Below the pieces are notes generated by a model. That model saw only the letters and a program-made list of their open reading frames with translations, did not search any database and was not told the origin of the DNA. A DNA stretch of 64,000 nucleotides from Buxus sempervirens (lineage: Eukaryota; Streptophyta; Magnoliopsida; Buxales; Buxaceae): contig OX387192.1 in assembly GCA_947561395.2 (NCBI GenBank), positions 14,668,221 to 14,732,220 of the forward strand. The letters are read 5' to 3'. Every line of letters begins with the position of its first letter. Positions within the stretch are counted from its first letter, which is position 1. Shown here piece by piece: positions 45,459-56,200 of this stretch. Made by a program: the position numbers and the translations under genes.

Positions 45459-47346
45459 GTTGTGAGACATGGGAAAAAAAAATCACCGGAGTGATCATCC
45501 CACCGTCAGCACACGGGCTCAACGCAAAAATTGGGAGAGTCGCCACCATTCATGATTTTGGGGTGAGAATGGACACCAAAGAGTTCAAAATAAGCAAAAA
45601 TAGCCGAAAGACAAATTCTAGGGTAAAAATAACCCTACTTGAAAATAAAATCCAGAGATGGGTAAGGGGATTAGATTATGAACGGGGGAAGGTGTTAGGC
45701 ACCCCCATTCATCCACACGAAGTGGTTGCCAAGTGTATGTTCATGCTAAAAAGAAAATAAGAAGCTTGCTAAAAATCATGAAAAAGCCTTGAAAAAGGAA
45801 CAAATGTATGATATATTCACATGAAGATCTAAATGGATTTTAGATCCTCTCTTATGTCAATATCACTTCTGGAGTATTTCAAAAGATGGAAATCAAAGTA
45901 AAAGTGGCCAAAACCAAGTTGAGGCAAATCCTGGAATTTTGGTAAAAAGTAAGGTCCTTTGCCTTAAAATCATTCAAATCCAATTCTGAATTGAACCAAA
46001 CCAAATCCATTTGAAAGATTAGGGTAAATAAGAGTCTCATACAAAATCTCAAGTTAATCTGATAAAAATCCTAGGAGTTATGCTCCTTTGAAGTTGCTGC
46101 TGGGGATTTTTAAAAGTGTTAAGTGGGTAACTTTGGAAAATTGTCTAGAAAAATCCACTACACAAAAGTCCACGAAATTTGGTGTGATTGAAGTTTGTAT
46201 GGCCATCTTTCCATAGAAACTAGCCTCATACAAAAATCCCTTCGGATGTGCCTTGGGTGGTCTCCCGAACAGGCCCCGAAGATCACAGATTTACCCAGAA
46301 AAGTGCAAATGAGCAGTTCTGAGTAAATCGGCTACCAATAATTCAAATGGAATCCAAAAATTATGAAACCAACTAGATTTGAAAATAGACTCAAAAAGGA
46401 GTACTCAGAAATAAAAATCACTCGAATCGGACTTAAAACGAACACATGGCGGTCCGTCGAAGTGACAAGTTCTGTACTTGAACCTGAACTGTCCACTCAA
46501 CTTCGACAGAGAGGTGTCAAAAATCGCCTAGATAGAAATTCATGAAATTTGGTGGACATAAGCTAGACAGCCTCACCTTTCCCATGGTTCTAGAATCACC
46601 CCAAAAGTCATCCGGATGATGAAGTTATGGGCGTCCGAAGTAAGGGTACAGGTGCTGTCAAGTTAAGCCATTTTTGAAGAAATCCAAGTCCGAAAATTGA
46701 TAAAAAAATATGTGATTCGTGTGCGATGAATCCAAAACCCTTGAAAAACATTTAAAAACACTCCAGAATTTGATTGAGGTCATTTATTTGAGCTTTATCA
46801 CAATAAATGCAATAAACCCCAAATATGAGCCTATCCCGCCAAAATAGTGATATGTGTGCAAAAGTGAAAAAAACCAAGCAAGATCCATACACATGCATAT
46901 AGATTCAACAAAATAGGTTCTAGCATAGCCTAGGGTTCCGTTCCATTATCGTTTCCCTCTGTTCTCTTTAAGATAATCAAGGGTACTTTGAATATGGAAC
47001 GGTTTACAATCAATCAAAAAGGCCTTATGCTACATAGGTTCTAGCACTGGGGTCAATCCCCAGTCTCGTTTCTCCTAGATCCGCCTTCACGTTTTACGGC
47101 TAGGGGAGTCTTGAGATACTTTGAGCCGGGGAAGGATTTCCACACATACAAACAAGGCTTTACACTACAGAAAGGTAGAAGAAGAGATCTAGATCTAGGA
47201 ATGTAAAGACAGAAAATAAAAAGAAAAGTTGAGGCTTACCTGAGTTCTGGAGGCGATTCCACAGCGGTTTCCTTCTTCTCTTGGAGTTCTTCTTTGCGAG
47301 AATTCAAAACAAGAGTTGTCTGCCATTTGCTCAAGGAGGAGGCTCC

Positions 47347-47354
47347 TATTTATA
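47347..47354 (-). promoter_or_regulatory. TATA box of the active-side (5') LTR
   Basis: TATAAATA on the minus strand, same context as at 35135. It would drive the genomic RNA of the gag-only element from about 47315. Confidence 0.6.
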
Positions 47355-47508
47355 GGCAAGGGCTAAGGTCATTGGTAGACACAAATTAATGTCTAGAACC
47401 CCTCCAACCTAAACCCTAAGGTTATTTCTGCGATTTCCCCTCATTTAATGAGGGACATGATGGTAAAAGTGAAAAGCTCTCGGAAAACCCTAATTTTGAG
47501 CAAACTTA

Positions 47509-47664
47509 AGGTATCCGGTATATCAGGCCGGATAACAAAGGGCTTTAAGGTATCCGGTACATGGTACCGGATACCCTAAGGCTCACGTGTATCCGGTATG
47601 AGTATCCGGATACGGGAAAGAGTACTTGTATCCGGATTGAGTATCCGGATACAGGTAAAAGTTT
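47509..47664 (-). repeat. TATCCGGATA palindrome array in U3 of the 5' LTR
   Basis: Second LTR copy of the array at 35297-35452, lying 155 to 310 bases upstream of the TATA box. Confidence 0.8.
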
Positions 47665-48989
47665 ATTCTCTTCAAATTCTATGCTGGCTTTCCAGGAGAT
47701 AATGATTGTTGATGATTGTTTGTCCAATTTGGGGTGTCTACACTAAGTTGAGACCCAAATAAGAAGATTGGTGGTAGTTTCATTATTTGAGGTTTGGGCA
47801 AGCACTTTTCACACATTCACACGTCAAGCTGGGTTGGGTTGGCTGCATGTGTCATGGTTGTTGTCTGTTCATACATGAGATAGAATTATAATTCTTATAA
47901 GAATGGGATGCTATTGAGGGGAAATGGAGTAATAGGAAAGATTGGTCAAAATTAAAGAGATATATGATGAATTCTCCACGTTTTAGCATCCAAGGCCTTT
48001 TTTTCTTTAAAAATAAGTCTTTAAAGAAATTAAAGACATTTTTAGGAAGTTTTTATTATCTATTCTTGGAGATTGTAGTTAGAAATTGAGTATAAATTAT
48101 TAAAAAAAATCAAACGAGAATTCAGATATAGTTATTGTATACAGATGCAACTCCCTTATTTTATACTACTTTTTTTTTCTTTTTTCTTTTTTTGTTGCTG
48201 ATTTACTTGTATAGAACTTGGACACTTTGTAAAGGGAAATTGCAGCTCCAACTGTATCAAGATAAAGCATTTTAAATTTCATTACATTGATGTGAACTCT
48301 AAAATTTCTTTTCAAGTTTTATGAAGGTTTTGAGAACTACATCTAATAAGGTCTTCTTGCTATATACCATTGTTATGCTCTGTTTTTGCTTTTACTCTTT
48401 TTTGTACAGATATTTTCTGGGGTGGGTTTTCTTTTCCTGTCTAAGTTACTTTGTTTCTTAAATATATGCTTTCCAGGTTTGTTGGATAGATCATAACTGT
48501 TTTGGATAGAGATGAAATGATTTGAATCTGGTTAGTTTGCGTGAGAACCTCTTACTTGTCTTTGATCCAAAAACAGGGTTCTTTGATATCATTGGGTTAT
48601 AGGATCCTAACTACTGGTGAAAAAAATGACATTGAGGAACTGAAAGCCCATCTTTTACCTTCTGTTAGTTTGGGTGAGAACCTCTTACTTATTTGATTAT
48701 GTGATCAAATGTCATGCTCTTGTGTATTTTAAATTTGGTTGCATTTTAAGAGATATAAATAAGTTAATGTTGGAAAGTAGGAGATGGTGAAAGCATGTGG
48801 CCAGCCATTTATGAAAAAGCTCGCATAAGACAGAAAAAGGTGGTCATTTTCTTGGTTTGTTTTTGTTTATAGTTTATTTAGTGGGGACTTAGTAGTTTTA
48901 AATCAGTTTGTGGTTATTTAAGGTGGTCATTTTCTTGGTTTGTTTGGTTATTTAAGGTCGTAATGACGTTGTCATTCATTACAACATGC

Positions 48990-48991
<2 letters not shown>

Positions 48992-49047
<56 letters not shown>
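48992..49047. repeat. GA microsatellite, about 28 repeats
   Basis: Uninterrupted GAGAGA run of about 56 bases in the CACTA right arm. Confidence 0.95.
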
Positions 49048-49052
<5 letters not shown>

Positions 49053-49390
49053 TAAGGCAGTAGTTTAGTGATTAGATTTGTTAGTACTACAGGTGGAATT
49101 GGTGTCAGCTTCAAGTTCTGCAATTCAAAATTTCTTTATGCATACTTTCTCTGTATTGTTTATACTAGAAATTAGGCATTACTACAACAGATCTTCACAA
49201 CATAGAAATGTGTGCTTTATTAAGAGCCTTTATATTTATCTTTGTTGTGTGTTTTTCATCATTGTTAGAAGTTCTAATTGATATTCGTTGCCTCTGCACA
49301 TTCATAATAAGAATTTATTCATTTTCATTTCAGTTGTATGGATTTGTCTTAGCAGTGGAGCTTGAAGGTTTAAATTGTGGATTTCAAAGC

Positions 49391-49612
49391 ATCAAATGGT
49401 CGTGAAACATGGGTTTTTTATTGTTTATTTTTTGTAAGGTTTGGAGATGGATTTTGTACCATCAAATGGTCATGAAACAGGTTTTTTTTTTTTTTTTTTG
49501 TAAGATTTGGTGATGGATTTGAACCATCAAATGATCATGAAATAGGTTTTTAATTTATTTTTTGTAGGTTTGGAGATAGATTTTGAACCATCAAATGGTC
49601 ATGGGACAGGTT
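49391..49612. repeat. 65- to 70-bp minisatellite, 3.3 units
   Basis: Units start at 49391, 49461, 49526 and 49590 with ATCAAATGGTCATGAAACAG, then a T-rich tract and GTTTGGAGATGGATTTTGAA. The final unit is partial. Confidence 0.85.
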
Positions 49613-49719
49613 TTTTTTTTGTTTTTTTTGGGGCTATGTACTAATGTTGTAATGGAAGGTGAATGCAATTCTTTTTTTCTGTTTCCATTGAATATTGGCC
49701 GGACCGGACCGGACTGGCT

Positions 49720-49752
49720 GGGTGGGTGGGGGGCGGGCAGGGGCAGGGGCAG
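49720..49752 (+). other. G-rich block with G-quadruplex potential
   Basis: GGGTGGGTGGGGGGCGGG followed by CAGGGGCAGGGGC: at least five G runs with one- or two-base loops. Confidence 0.65.
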
Positions 49753-49856
49753 CTACAACGGTTAGTAATATGCAGGGGTTTTTTAAAAAAAATACAAAAG
49801 CTTGGGGGGTATGAGTAGGGGGTCTTTTGAAAAAAAAATAATAAATGGGCTTTAAG

Positions 49857-50011
49857 TGGCGGGCCTGACCGCCGCTGTATCCGTCGCTGAAACATTCAGC
49901 GACAGAGGAATCAATGGCGGACATGTGTCGTGATGAGGTAGATTCAGTGGCGGGCTTTGCTGATTTAGCAGCGATCTGAGCCCGCCGCTAAAAGCCCCTT
50001 GTTTTGTAGTG
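49857..50011 (+). repeat. Right subterminal repeats and end of the CACTA element
   Basis: GTGGCGGGCCTGACCGCCGC, GTCGCTGAAACATTCAGCGAC (a perfect hairpin core), GTGGCGGGC and GAGCCCGCCGCTAAAAG precede the terminal TTTTGTAGTG. They mirror the left end. Confidence 0.75.
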
Positions 50012-50014
50012 ATG

Positions 50015-50804
50015 GTGGAAATAGATTATTGTAACTCATCCCTCATGGAAGGCCTCTCTACCATAGAGGAAACACATAATGGAACCTTTGGGGATTATAA
50101 AATAAATACCAACCCTTATTCATTAATTAGCTTATACATGGATCCGTATATAGCTATACCCACTTAGACACCAAAATCAAAACTGATACAATTACTCTTG
50201 AGTAAATCATTCATTATTGCCAAGTATAGGAATTCCTTGCCAACTTAAATCATGCTTTTTGGACAATCCAACACAAAAATATCAAATCATGATTTTTGGG
50301 TGACCAGCAGACATCAAATCATGCTTTTTGGGTGACCAGCCACAAATGTCAGGTGACTATTCGTCCTTAACTCACCCAATCCTACGGTATATTATTTTAT
50401 CTTTTTTTTTTATTATCATTTTTAATGATTTTTATAAGATTTTTAAGGTTTTATTAATTATTTTAAATTTGATTTAAGTAAATTTGACTTTTATTTTTTT
50501 TTATTTGAATTTTGATTTTATTTTTTAGTTTACTTTACCACAAATGCAAAATAGATTGGCACGTGGCAAACTATTCTGCAATTATTTACATAATTGCCCT
50601 GTCGCACTGTTTTAGCCATTACTTTGTTGTTTCGACTCATATTTCTGCATAATCAGTAGCGTTGGAAATGTCTCAAAGTCATTTTTCCATCGATGTAAAA
50701 CTTTATGGCCAAATCAGCTTCCATTTTAAGGTCATTTTTAAGGTCTTCTCACTCTGATTTAGGGTTTTAAGCAGATTTAAGTATGCAAAAATTGGATGCT
50801 GAAA
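50015..50804. other. Unassigned sequence right of the CACTA element
   Basis: Continues the sequence left of 31560. It has a short duplication (AATCATGCTTTTTGG twice, 50247-50330) and an AT-rich stretch 50390-50530. No gene seen. Confidence 0.35.
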
Positions 50805-51045
50805 AATGGTTTTTAATAGTACCCATCAAGATATAAACGACAATGATTTTATGTCTGATCTTAGGCGTTGTAAAAAGATTACAAAGGAATCAAATTTTGA
50901 ACCTTATGGTTTTGATTTTATTTCTACCTTCTTAATTGAAGAAGATCATAAGACATATCAAGAAGCTATTACGTCTAGAGATTAAGAATTTTGGAGAGAA
51001 GACATTAACAATGAGTTAGATTTGAAAAAATGTCTAAACATACTT
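50805..51045 (+). pseudogene. Ty1/copia polyprotein fragment
   Basis: The frame reads STFLIEEDHKTYQEAITSRD and then EFWREDINNELD, the segment just before the reverse transcriptase of copia elements. It is short, broken and without the rest of pol. An old fossil. Confidence 0.55.
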
Positions 51046-51850
51046 ATATGGACAACTTATAATAATCTTGGCTATTTATAATACGTTATAAATCGTTTTA
51101 GGTATTAACCTTTATGGGGTTTTAAAAATTGTATTGAATGTATGTGGGCTTGGGCCATAAGTAATTATAATTGTAAAAGCCGAAGTTTAATATATTTTAA
51201 TTATTTAAAAGGCATTTCAAGAAGTCTCCAATTGCTAAGTTTATGAAACTGCCTCCGACGATTAATTAAAATAAAAGGTTGCAATTATCTTGGGAAGACA
51301 TATATGCTTTTAATAAATATATCATGTCTTAAAAAGACATTTTTTAAAAGATACCTTTTCATTCGAAGAGGCTCATAAAGGGGTGTGAGCACCTCTATAA
51401 GTAGAGGTATTCAATCCATTTGATCATTTGAGTGCTCTCATTCTCTCTCCCTTTTATCTTAATAAAACATTATCTCTCCCTCTTGTCTTAATTTCTCTTA
51501 TCCTAGTTGTCTCTTTTCTCTGTCCTAAGGGCTCTTGGTAGTGCTAAATTTGAGGTTGGTAATCTGAAAGCTGTGCTGTGCAGCCTATCACACTGAAAAG
51601 GTCATGGTATCCTTAAGAGGTCAGACGTCCTAATACTTGTTGATCTAGAGAGTTACTTTCTTAAGGGGTTTTTTTTTTGGTAGTCTTATTTTCTTAAGGG
51701 GTTGGCGAATTCGGTTTTAAGGACAATACATTATGTCGCATACCTTGATTAAAATCAATAAGTTTTCTTTCTTATCTTATATTTGTTTTATTTTACATCC
51801 ATACATGGTTTAAATTTTCTCCAGAAGCATATCCATTCTTCTCTTAAACC
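51046..51850 (+). mobile_element. LTR-like segment with a promoter
   Basis: CACCTCTATAAGTAGAGGTA near 51391 contains a TATA-like core inside an inverted repeat (ACCTCTATAA / TAGAGGT), followed by a C/T-rich, TCTCTCCC-type leader and AATAAAAC. It probably belongs to a copia-type or small LTR element. Ends not determined. Confidence 0.4.
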
Positions 51851-51888
51851 ATGAGAATAAAATGGAAAAAAAACAGTGTAACTTATAT

Positions 51889-52294
51889 AAACCTACCTTG
51901 AGGTTTGCACAAATTACACATAACTCCCTTCACGTTTCTGAAATAACACACTGCTCTTGAGCTTTAAAGAAAGCTCACACTCATCACCCCTCTATTAAGT
52001 TGCCATCAAAGTTTTTGACGGAGAAGGCTAGTGTCAACAATCTTCAAATATATAAAGACAAATTTATCCTTCAAATTAATTTTCTGCGAGGTTAGAAAAG
52101 GAATAAAGAAAGAGAAAAGGAAATTTTTTGATAGATTAAAGGAAGATAAAGAAAGAAAGGTAATTTTCGACTAAATAAGAGGGTGTTTAAGTAAAAACAA
52201 ATCAAACGTGACATGCACTCACAAGGGGGAAAGTGTTACTCTAGAAGAGTGAAGGGAGGTATGTGTGATTAGTGCATACATCAAGGGAGGTTTC
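51889..52294. mobile_element. MITE with long terminal inverted repeats
   Basis: Left arm 51889-51933 (AAACCTACCTTGAGGTTTGC, then ATAACTCCCTTCAC) pairs with the right arm 52249-52294, which read in reverse is AAACCTCCCTTGATGTATGC then ATACCTCCCTTCAC. Total 406 bp, no coding capacity. The long arms suggest a Mutator-type origin. No clear target duplication. Confidence 0.7.
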
Positions 52295-53138
52295 AATAAT
52301 TTACTAAAAAAATATTCAAACAAAATATATCCCAACCAAGAACCCAGGAAAAATACCATCCAATGGCCTGGATAAAAGACATAAATAATGTATATAAAGA
52401 GAAGTATAGTATGGTTTGGTTTGGCCAGCTCTCCGATGACAATTACCATCAAGCATAGCTATCACCTTCACCACATCAAAGAAGCCATGGAACAAATGAT
52501 TTAGAACCATTGTCATACTTGCTGCCAAATCTTCATCAAATGGATTCCTCCACCTTTTCAATTAGAGATGGCAATGGGACAGGACAAATGGGAAACCTCC
52601 TGCCCTACCCAAATTATGATGAATTTGTTATTTCATAATATGCCAATCCCATGGCTACAATGTATTCCAAGAATGCAAAACTTGGTTCAGATGATAAATC
52701 AGGCACACAACGGCATTCATGAGTGGACCCGAAGAAGCAAACTCTTCTGCCCATTGATCAAATTGCCTCTTCTTATACTAGACTTGTCAATAGCTTTTGG
52801 CATCATCCTTTCTGTTCCATGGAAAAAAAAATTTTGTGGAGAAATGGAATGAAGAGGCAGATACTTCAAACTAATCGTACATATTTCTGCTGAAAACATA
52901 TTTTCATTAAAAAAAAAAAATTTTGCAATTTCACCACTGTAACATCCTTTACATCTGATCAATTGTAGGTGTGAAAGAGTGTAAACAAACCACAAAGAGT
53001 ACTTTCGGATTTCATGCAGGCTATGCTCAAAGAGTGTATAAATAAAGAATAAAAGAATAGCCCACTTGTTCAGGGAAAGAAATTAATACAAGAAACTATA
53101 GTGTGGATAGTGATGTACAAATACCAGACACTGATCTC
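52295..53138. other. Region downstream of the EFR3-like gene
   Basis: The last part, up to 53138, should hold the 3' untranslated region of the host gene; no clear minus-strand polyadenylation signal was picked. TTAGAGATGGCAATGGGACA at about 52561 looks like a hAT-type terminal sequence without an identified partner. Confidence 0.4.
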
Positions 53139-53294
53139 CTAGCATCCAGCAGCTTTCAAAAACCTGTCATAAGGGCTTGAAGGTGGCAACCTGAAAGACT
53201 GAGGTCTGTACTCACTTGAACAGAGGAGCTGATCCTCATGTCCATTAGTTTCTTTATCTTCAAGGTGTATATCCTTCCTTGGCATCTCAATCTT
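53139..53294 (-). CDS. EFR3-like gene, last exon with stop
   Basis: 51 codons plus TAG at 53139-53141: KIEMPRKDIHLEDKETNG to PSSPYDRFLKAAGC. Acceptor TTACAG. The C-terminal FRLPPSSPYDxFLKAAGC is the family's conserved tail. Confidence 0.93.
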   Translation of the reverse strand, partial: KIEMPRKDIHLEDKETNGHEDQLLCSSEYRPQSFRLPPSSPYDRFLKAAGC

Positions 53295-56200
53295 CTGTAA
53301 GACAAATAAACAAACCCACCAGAACAAAATGATACCAAGACACAATGATAGATGCCAATGCTTGATTCAAACAGTTGGTTGGAAAATGTACTGCCATTTT
53401 GATGAAGAGTGGAAAGTCCCCATCAAATTATATGTGCTTAATTTAGATTTGAGCAGCAGGAGTCCATATAAAGTATATAAAACTAGGCTTGTCATTCTCA
53501 ATGATTAGATAAATCTTCAATATAGAATATGCCAACTTCATTGATGAAGTATAACAATTTAAAATTGTATTGCGTAAGCATGCCCTACGAATATGATGTT
53601 TAAGTAGGAATAATAAAAGGAGAGGTATGATGAAATAAAAAAAGAAGAATGTGGAAGTAGCAACAAATAAATCACTCCTAGTTGGATAGGCAGAAAGGTT
53701 TAAAAATCCCGGTGCCGGCAGGGACAGTTAGTGATGCATACCAGCCAGTACCAACCAATATTCTTTTTTTACCATTTCAGACAGGTACCAAGATTTAAAA
53801 CCATGATGGGCAGCCTGATACTGTCCTGGCATCCTAATTTGTCAAAAACAAAATCATCAGTCAGATCATGTAGTGTTAAATCATTTATAACCTACTTTAT
53901 CTACGTATCTTTTGTCTTCCTGCGGCTCTTTTCAATCTTTCAATTAAGACACCCATCTCAAGAATATCCAATTTATGAATGTGCTCTTCCTTGTTACCAA
54001 TTCTTTTTTATACATCATAGATGGCCCATTAGCTATCTTAAAAAAAATTTACTCAAGTTTAAACAGAATGTGTTGATCGCATAATACTTTAGAAGCACCT
54101 CCCCACTTGAGCCTTCCAATTCTCTTTCCCTCTATAATATCCTTATTAGCTTTTCCCCTCTTTATGGATAATCTATCCAGTATGATGGAAGTAATTACTT
54201 TTGGTATCAACTAATTTTTCAATTCTTACTGTTGCCTCCCTCTTGGCGATACTTATACCACAGTTGCACTCCTTATGCTCATATTTCCCTTTTTTCAGAC
54301 CTTTTGAACCTAAGGTAGCTCTTCCATGATTCTACTTTTTCATTTGGACAGGATGGAGGAAAGATGTCCCACTATTTCCATATATGCTACTGTTATCAGA
54401 TGTCAGCAGAAAATTTAATTGATGGATTAAGAGTGCTATGACCTAATAATGCTATACCATCCAAGAAGTGAAATATTTTAACATCCAAATTAGTAACATC
54501 TAGCTAGATACGAAGTTAGGAACTAGAAAGAATAAATCCTAAATTGCTAATGAAGCTAAAACAGATAAAGCAAAACTTATTTTTCTTGACTTTTTTTGTG
54601 AATTTCATTTCAAGGCAGGTAGAAGTAGAACGGTTCTTTGAACATGCATTCAAATAAAAAATATAAGGAAAAAATATCAGCTCAGTGATGAAGATTATAT
54701 TGGATCCCCTTACCATTTCTGGGAAATGGAGGCCATTCTGGACATTCTTTGTAGATATGCCTGTGCCTTTGGCTCCCTGTTGATTCTTAAAATTCAGAAG
54801 TACTGACATCTTCTGCTGTTTACCCATCACAAGTGCCTCACACTGACTCTTCATTTGGTCGTAAGGTACAGGTGTAGTAGAAACTGGAAGGCTAGCAACT
54901 TGCCTAGCTGTTTCTAATACCTGTCAAGAATATTGACTCTATTACATTTGAGGAAACCGGACAAGATACAGGTATTATTCAGAAATATAAATACATACAC
55001 AAACGGTAACAGAAGAAATAGTCCATGAATTATCATAACAAACAAGATCTTCCTAGTTAATTTCCTGTGAGCATTATTGTCCCTCTGACAAAACAATATA
55101 AATAAGAAGTCAAGTGAGACAGTTTTGACACAGAATCCTGCAAAAATAAAAACAAAGCATCCAAGAACACATTGATCAACAAGAAACATTTATTGCAAAA
55201 TGCACAACCTAAGGTCATTGTGTAGCATGCGTGGTTAGATGAATGAGAGTCCACTGGTTGATGTGTCAGGCATAGGATATCCTCAAAGGTACAAATCAAT
55301 TCAAGTAAATGTGACTAGATGCCTGACCCAGTAACATGTGGCAAGGCAATGGGTAGTTTGTCCTTATAATATGTCCAGATGATAGAGTGATTCATTCACT
55401 GAGGAAGATATTGAGGAACATGCCATAAATATGGAGTTGGATGGCTTAAGTGGAGAGGTGCTTTTGAACTGTCATATGACCTCTGCATATTTCTCATGCT
55501 GAAATATAAGTTTTAATAATATGGATATAAGACCAAAACTCATGGAAGAGAATGTAGGGCAATTAAGCAGCAACAAATTCATAGGATTACCAGAGTCGAT
55601 AAGAGTATGTTTAGGTGAATATCTAGAAAGTAAGATGAGGAATGAACATGCCCATGAGTTAAGAAGTCGGCCTACTAGGTGATCAAATAAAGTCAGTTGA
55701 CAATATTTAAGAATGCTTGAAGGGTAATTATGGAGGTTCCAGTAAAAAAGTTCAAAACAGTCTTTAAGTTGCAAGGCTCCAGGAAAGCTCAAGAGCAAAA
55801 AGCATTGGTTGGAATTCACTACACATATGCTAACCAAGAATATGCTTTTTGACTGTTTACAGAGTCGAGATTCATTGTGCTGTCCCCAGTTATTAGGGAC
55901 AAGGCATCATTTCTGATTATTATAATTTTATTTATTGTTGTTGACCACATGGCTTTCAAAGTAACCATGTTAGAAATATTCAGAGTGAAATTTCCCTGGT
56001 AGAAGGCACAAAATTCCCTTCCATTTATATTCTTTATATTCAAATACTTTTGCCTATTATTTTCAACAGATAACAAAGAAAAGAAATTTTCCCACAAAAA
56101 TTTCACTATTATGTTGGTGAAAATTTTTGTTCAAAACCAAATTAAGAAACATAATTACTTGGTCTCAACAGAAAGAATATATAATTTGATAACCTACTGA

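Larger units (their letters stand above)
33250..47742 (-). mobile_element. Complete, young, gag-only Ty3/gypsy element (Tat/Ogre-like)
   Basis: Two LTRs of about 2281 bp (33250-35530 and 45461-47742), TGTAGACACC...CATGTCTCACA on the minus strand, flanked by the 5-bp duplication CTAAG (33245-33249 and 47743-47747). The primer-binding site is at 45441-45458 and the polypurine tract at 35531-35543. The interior holds a 4.3-kb leader with three tandem repeats, a gag region (about one break) and 3.4 kb without recognisable protease, polymerase or integrase. It is structurally whole but non-autonomous. The LTRs differ at about ten positions by eye, under 0.5 percent, which suggests a few hundred thousand years or less at usual plant rates. 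Confidence 0.9.
45461..47742 (-). repeat. 5' LTR of the gag-only element
   Basis: Nearly identical to 33250-35530 and starts at 47742 as TGTAGACACC on the minus strand. The outer flank CTAAG is the target duplication. Confidence 0.92.
47748..49856 (+). other. Right arm of the CACTA element
   Basis: No further exon of the captured genes was recognised. It contains two imperfect duplications (GTGAGAACCTCTTACTT at about 48540 and 48673; GGTGGTCATTTTCTTGGTTT at about 48839 and 48921), a GA microsatellite, a minisatellite and a G-rich block. Confidence 0.5.
31561..50011 (+). mobile_element. Non-autonomous CACTA transposon with captured gene fragments
   Basis: Starts CACTACAAAAAGAG and ends CTTGTTTTGTAGTG, the CACTA terminal inverted repeats, with the perfect 3-bp target duplication ATG at 31558-31560 and 50012-50014. 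Subterminal repeats flank both ends: TTTAGCGGCGGG, TTTTAGCAGCGGTC and GACCGCCGCTAAAAG on the left, and GGCGGGCCTGACCGCCGCT and GAGCCCGCCGCTAAAAG on the right. No transposase was found, so it would have moved in trans. Without the Ty3/gypsy insertion it is about 3.95 kb. Its left half carries pieces of at least two host genes. Confidence 0.85.

Noticed and set aside
48992-49047. GA run as a CRISPR-like or telomere-like array
   Set aside because: A plain dinucleotide microsatellite; no spacers and no telomere repeat.
49634-49924. Overlapping Pro-rich minus-strand frames
   Set aside because: They come from the G-rich block and CACTA subterminal repeats; no conserved protein pattern.
52316-52852. 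Opposing frames downstream of the EFR3-like gene as a separate gene
   Set aside because: Overlapping shadows on both strands without domains; a hAT-like terminal sequence at 52561 makes transposon debris more likely.
55472-55837. 121-codon minus-strand frame in an intron of the EFR3-like gene
   Set aside because: No family recognised, inside an intron between well supported exons, and composition like the surrounding intron.
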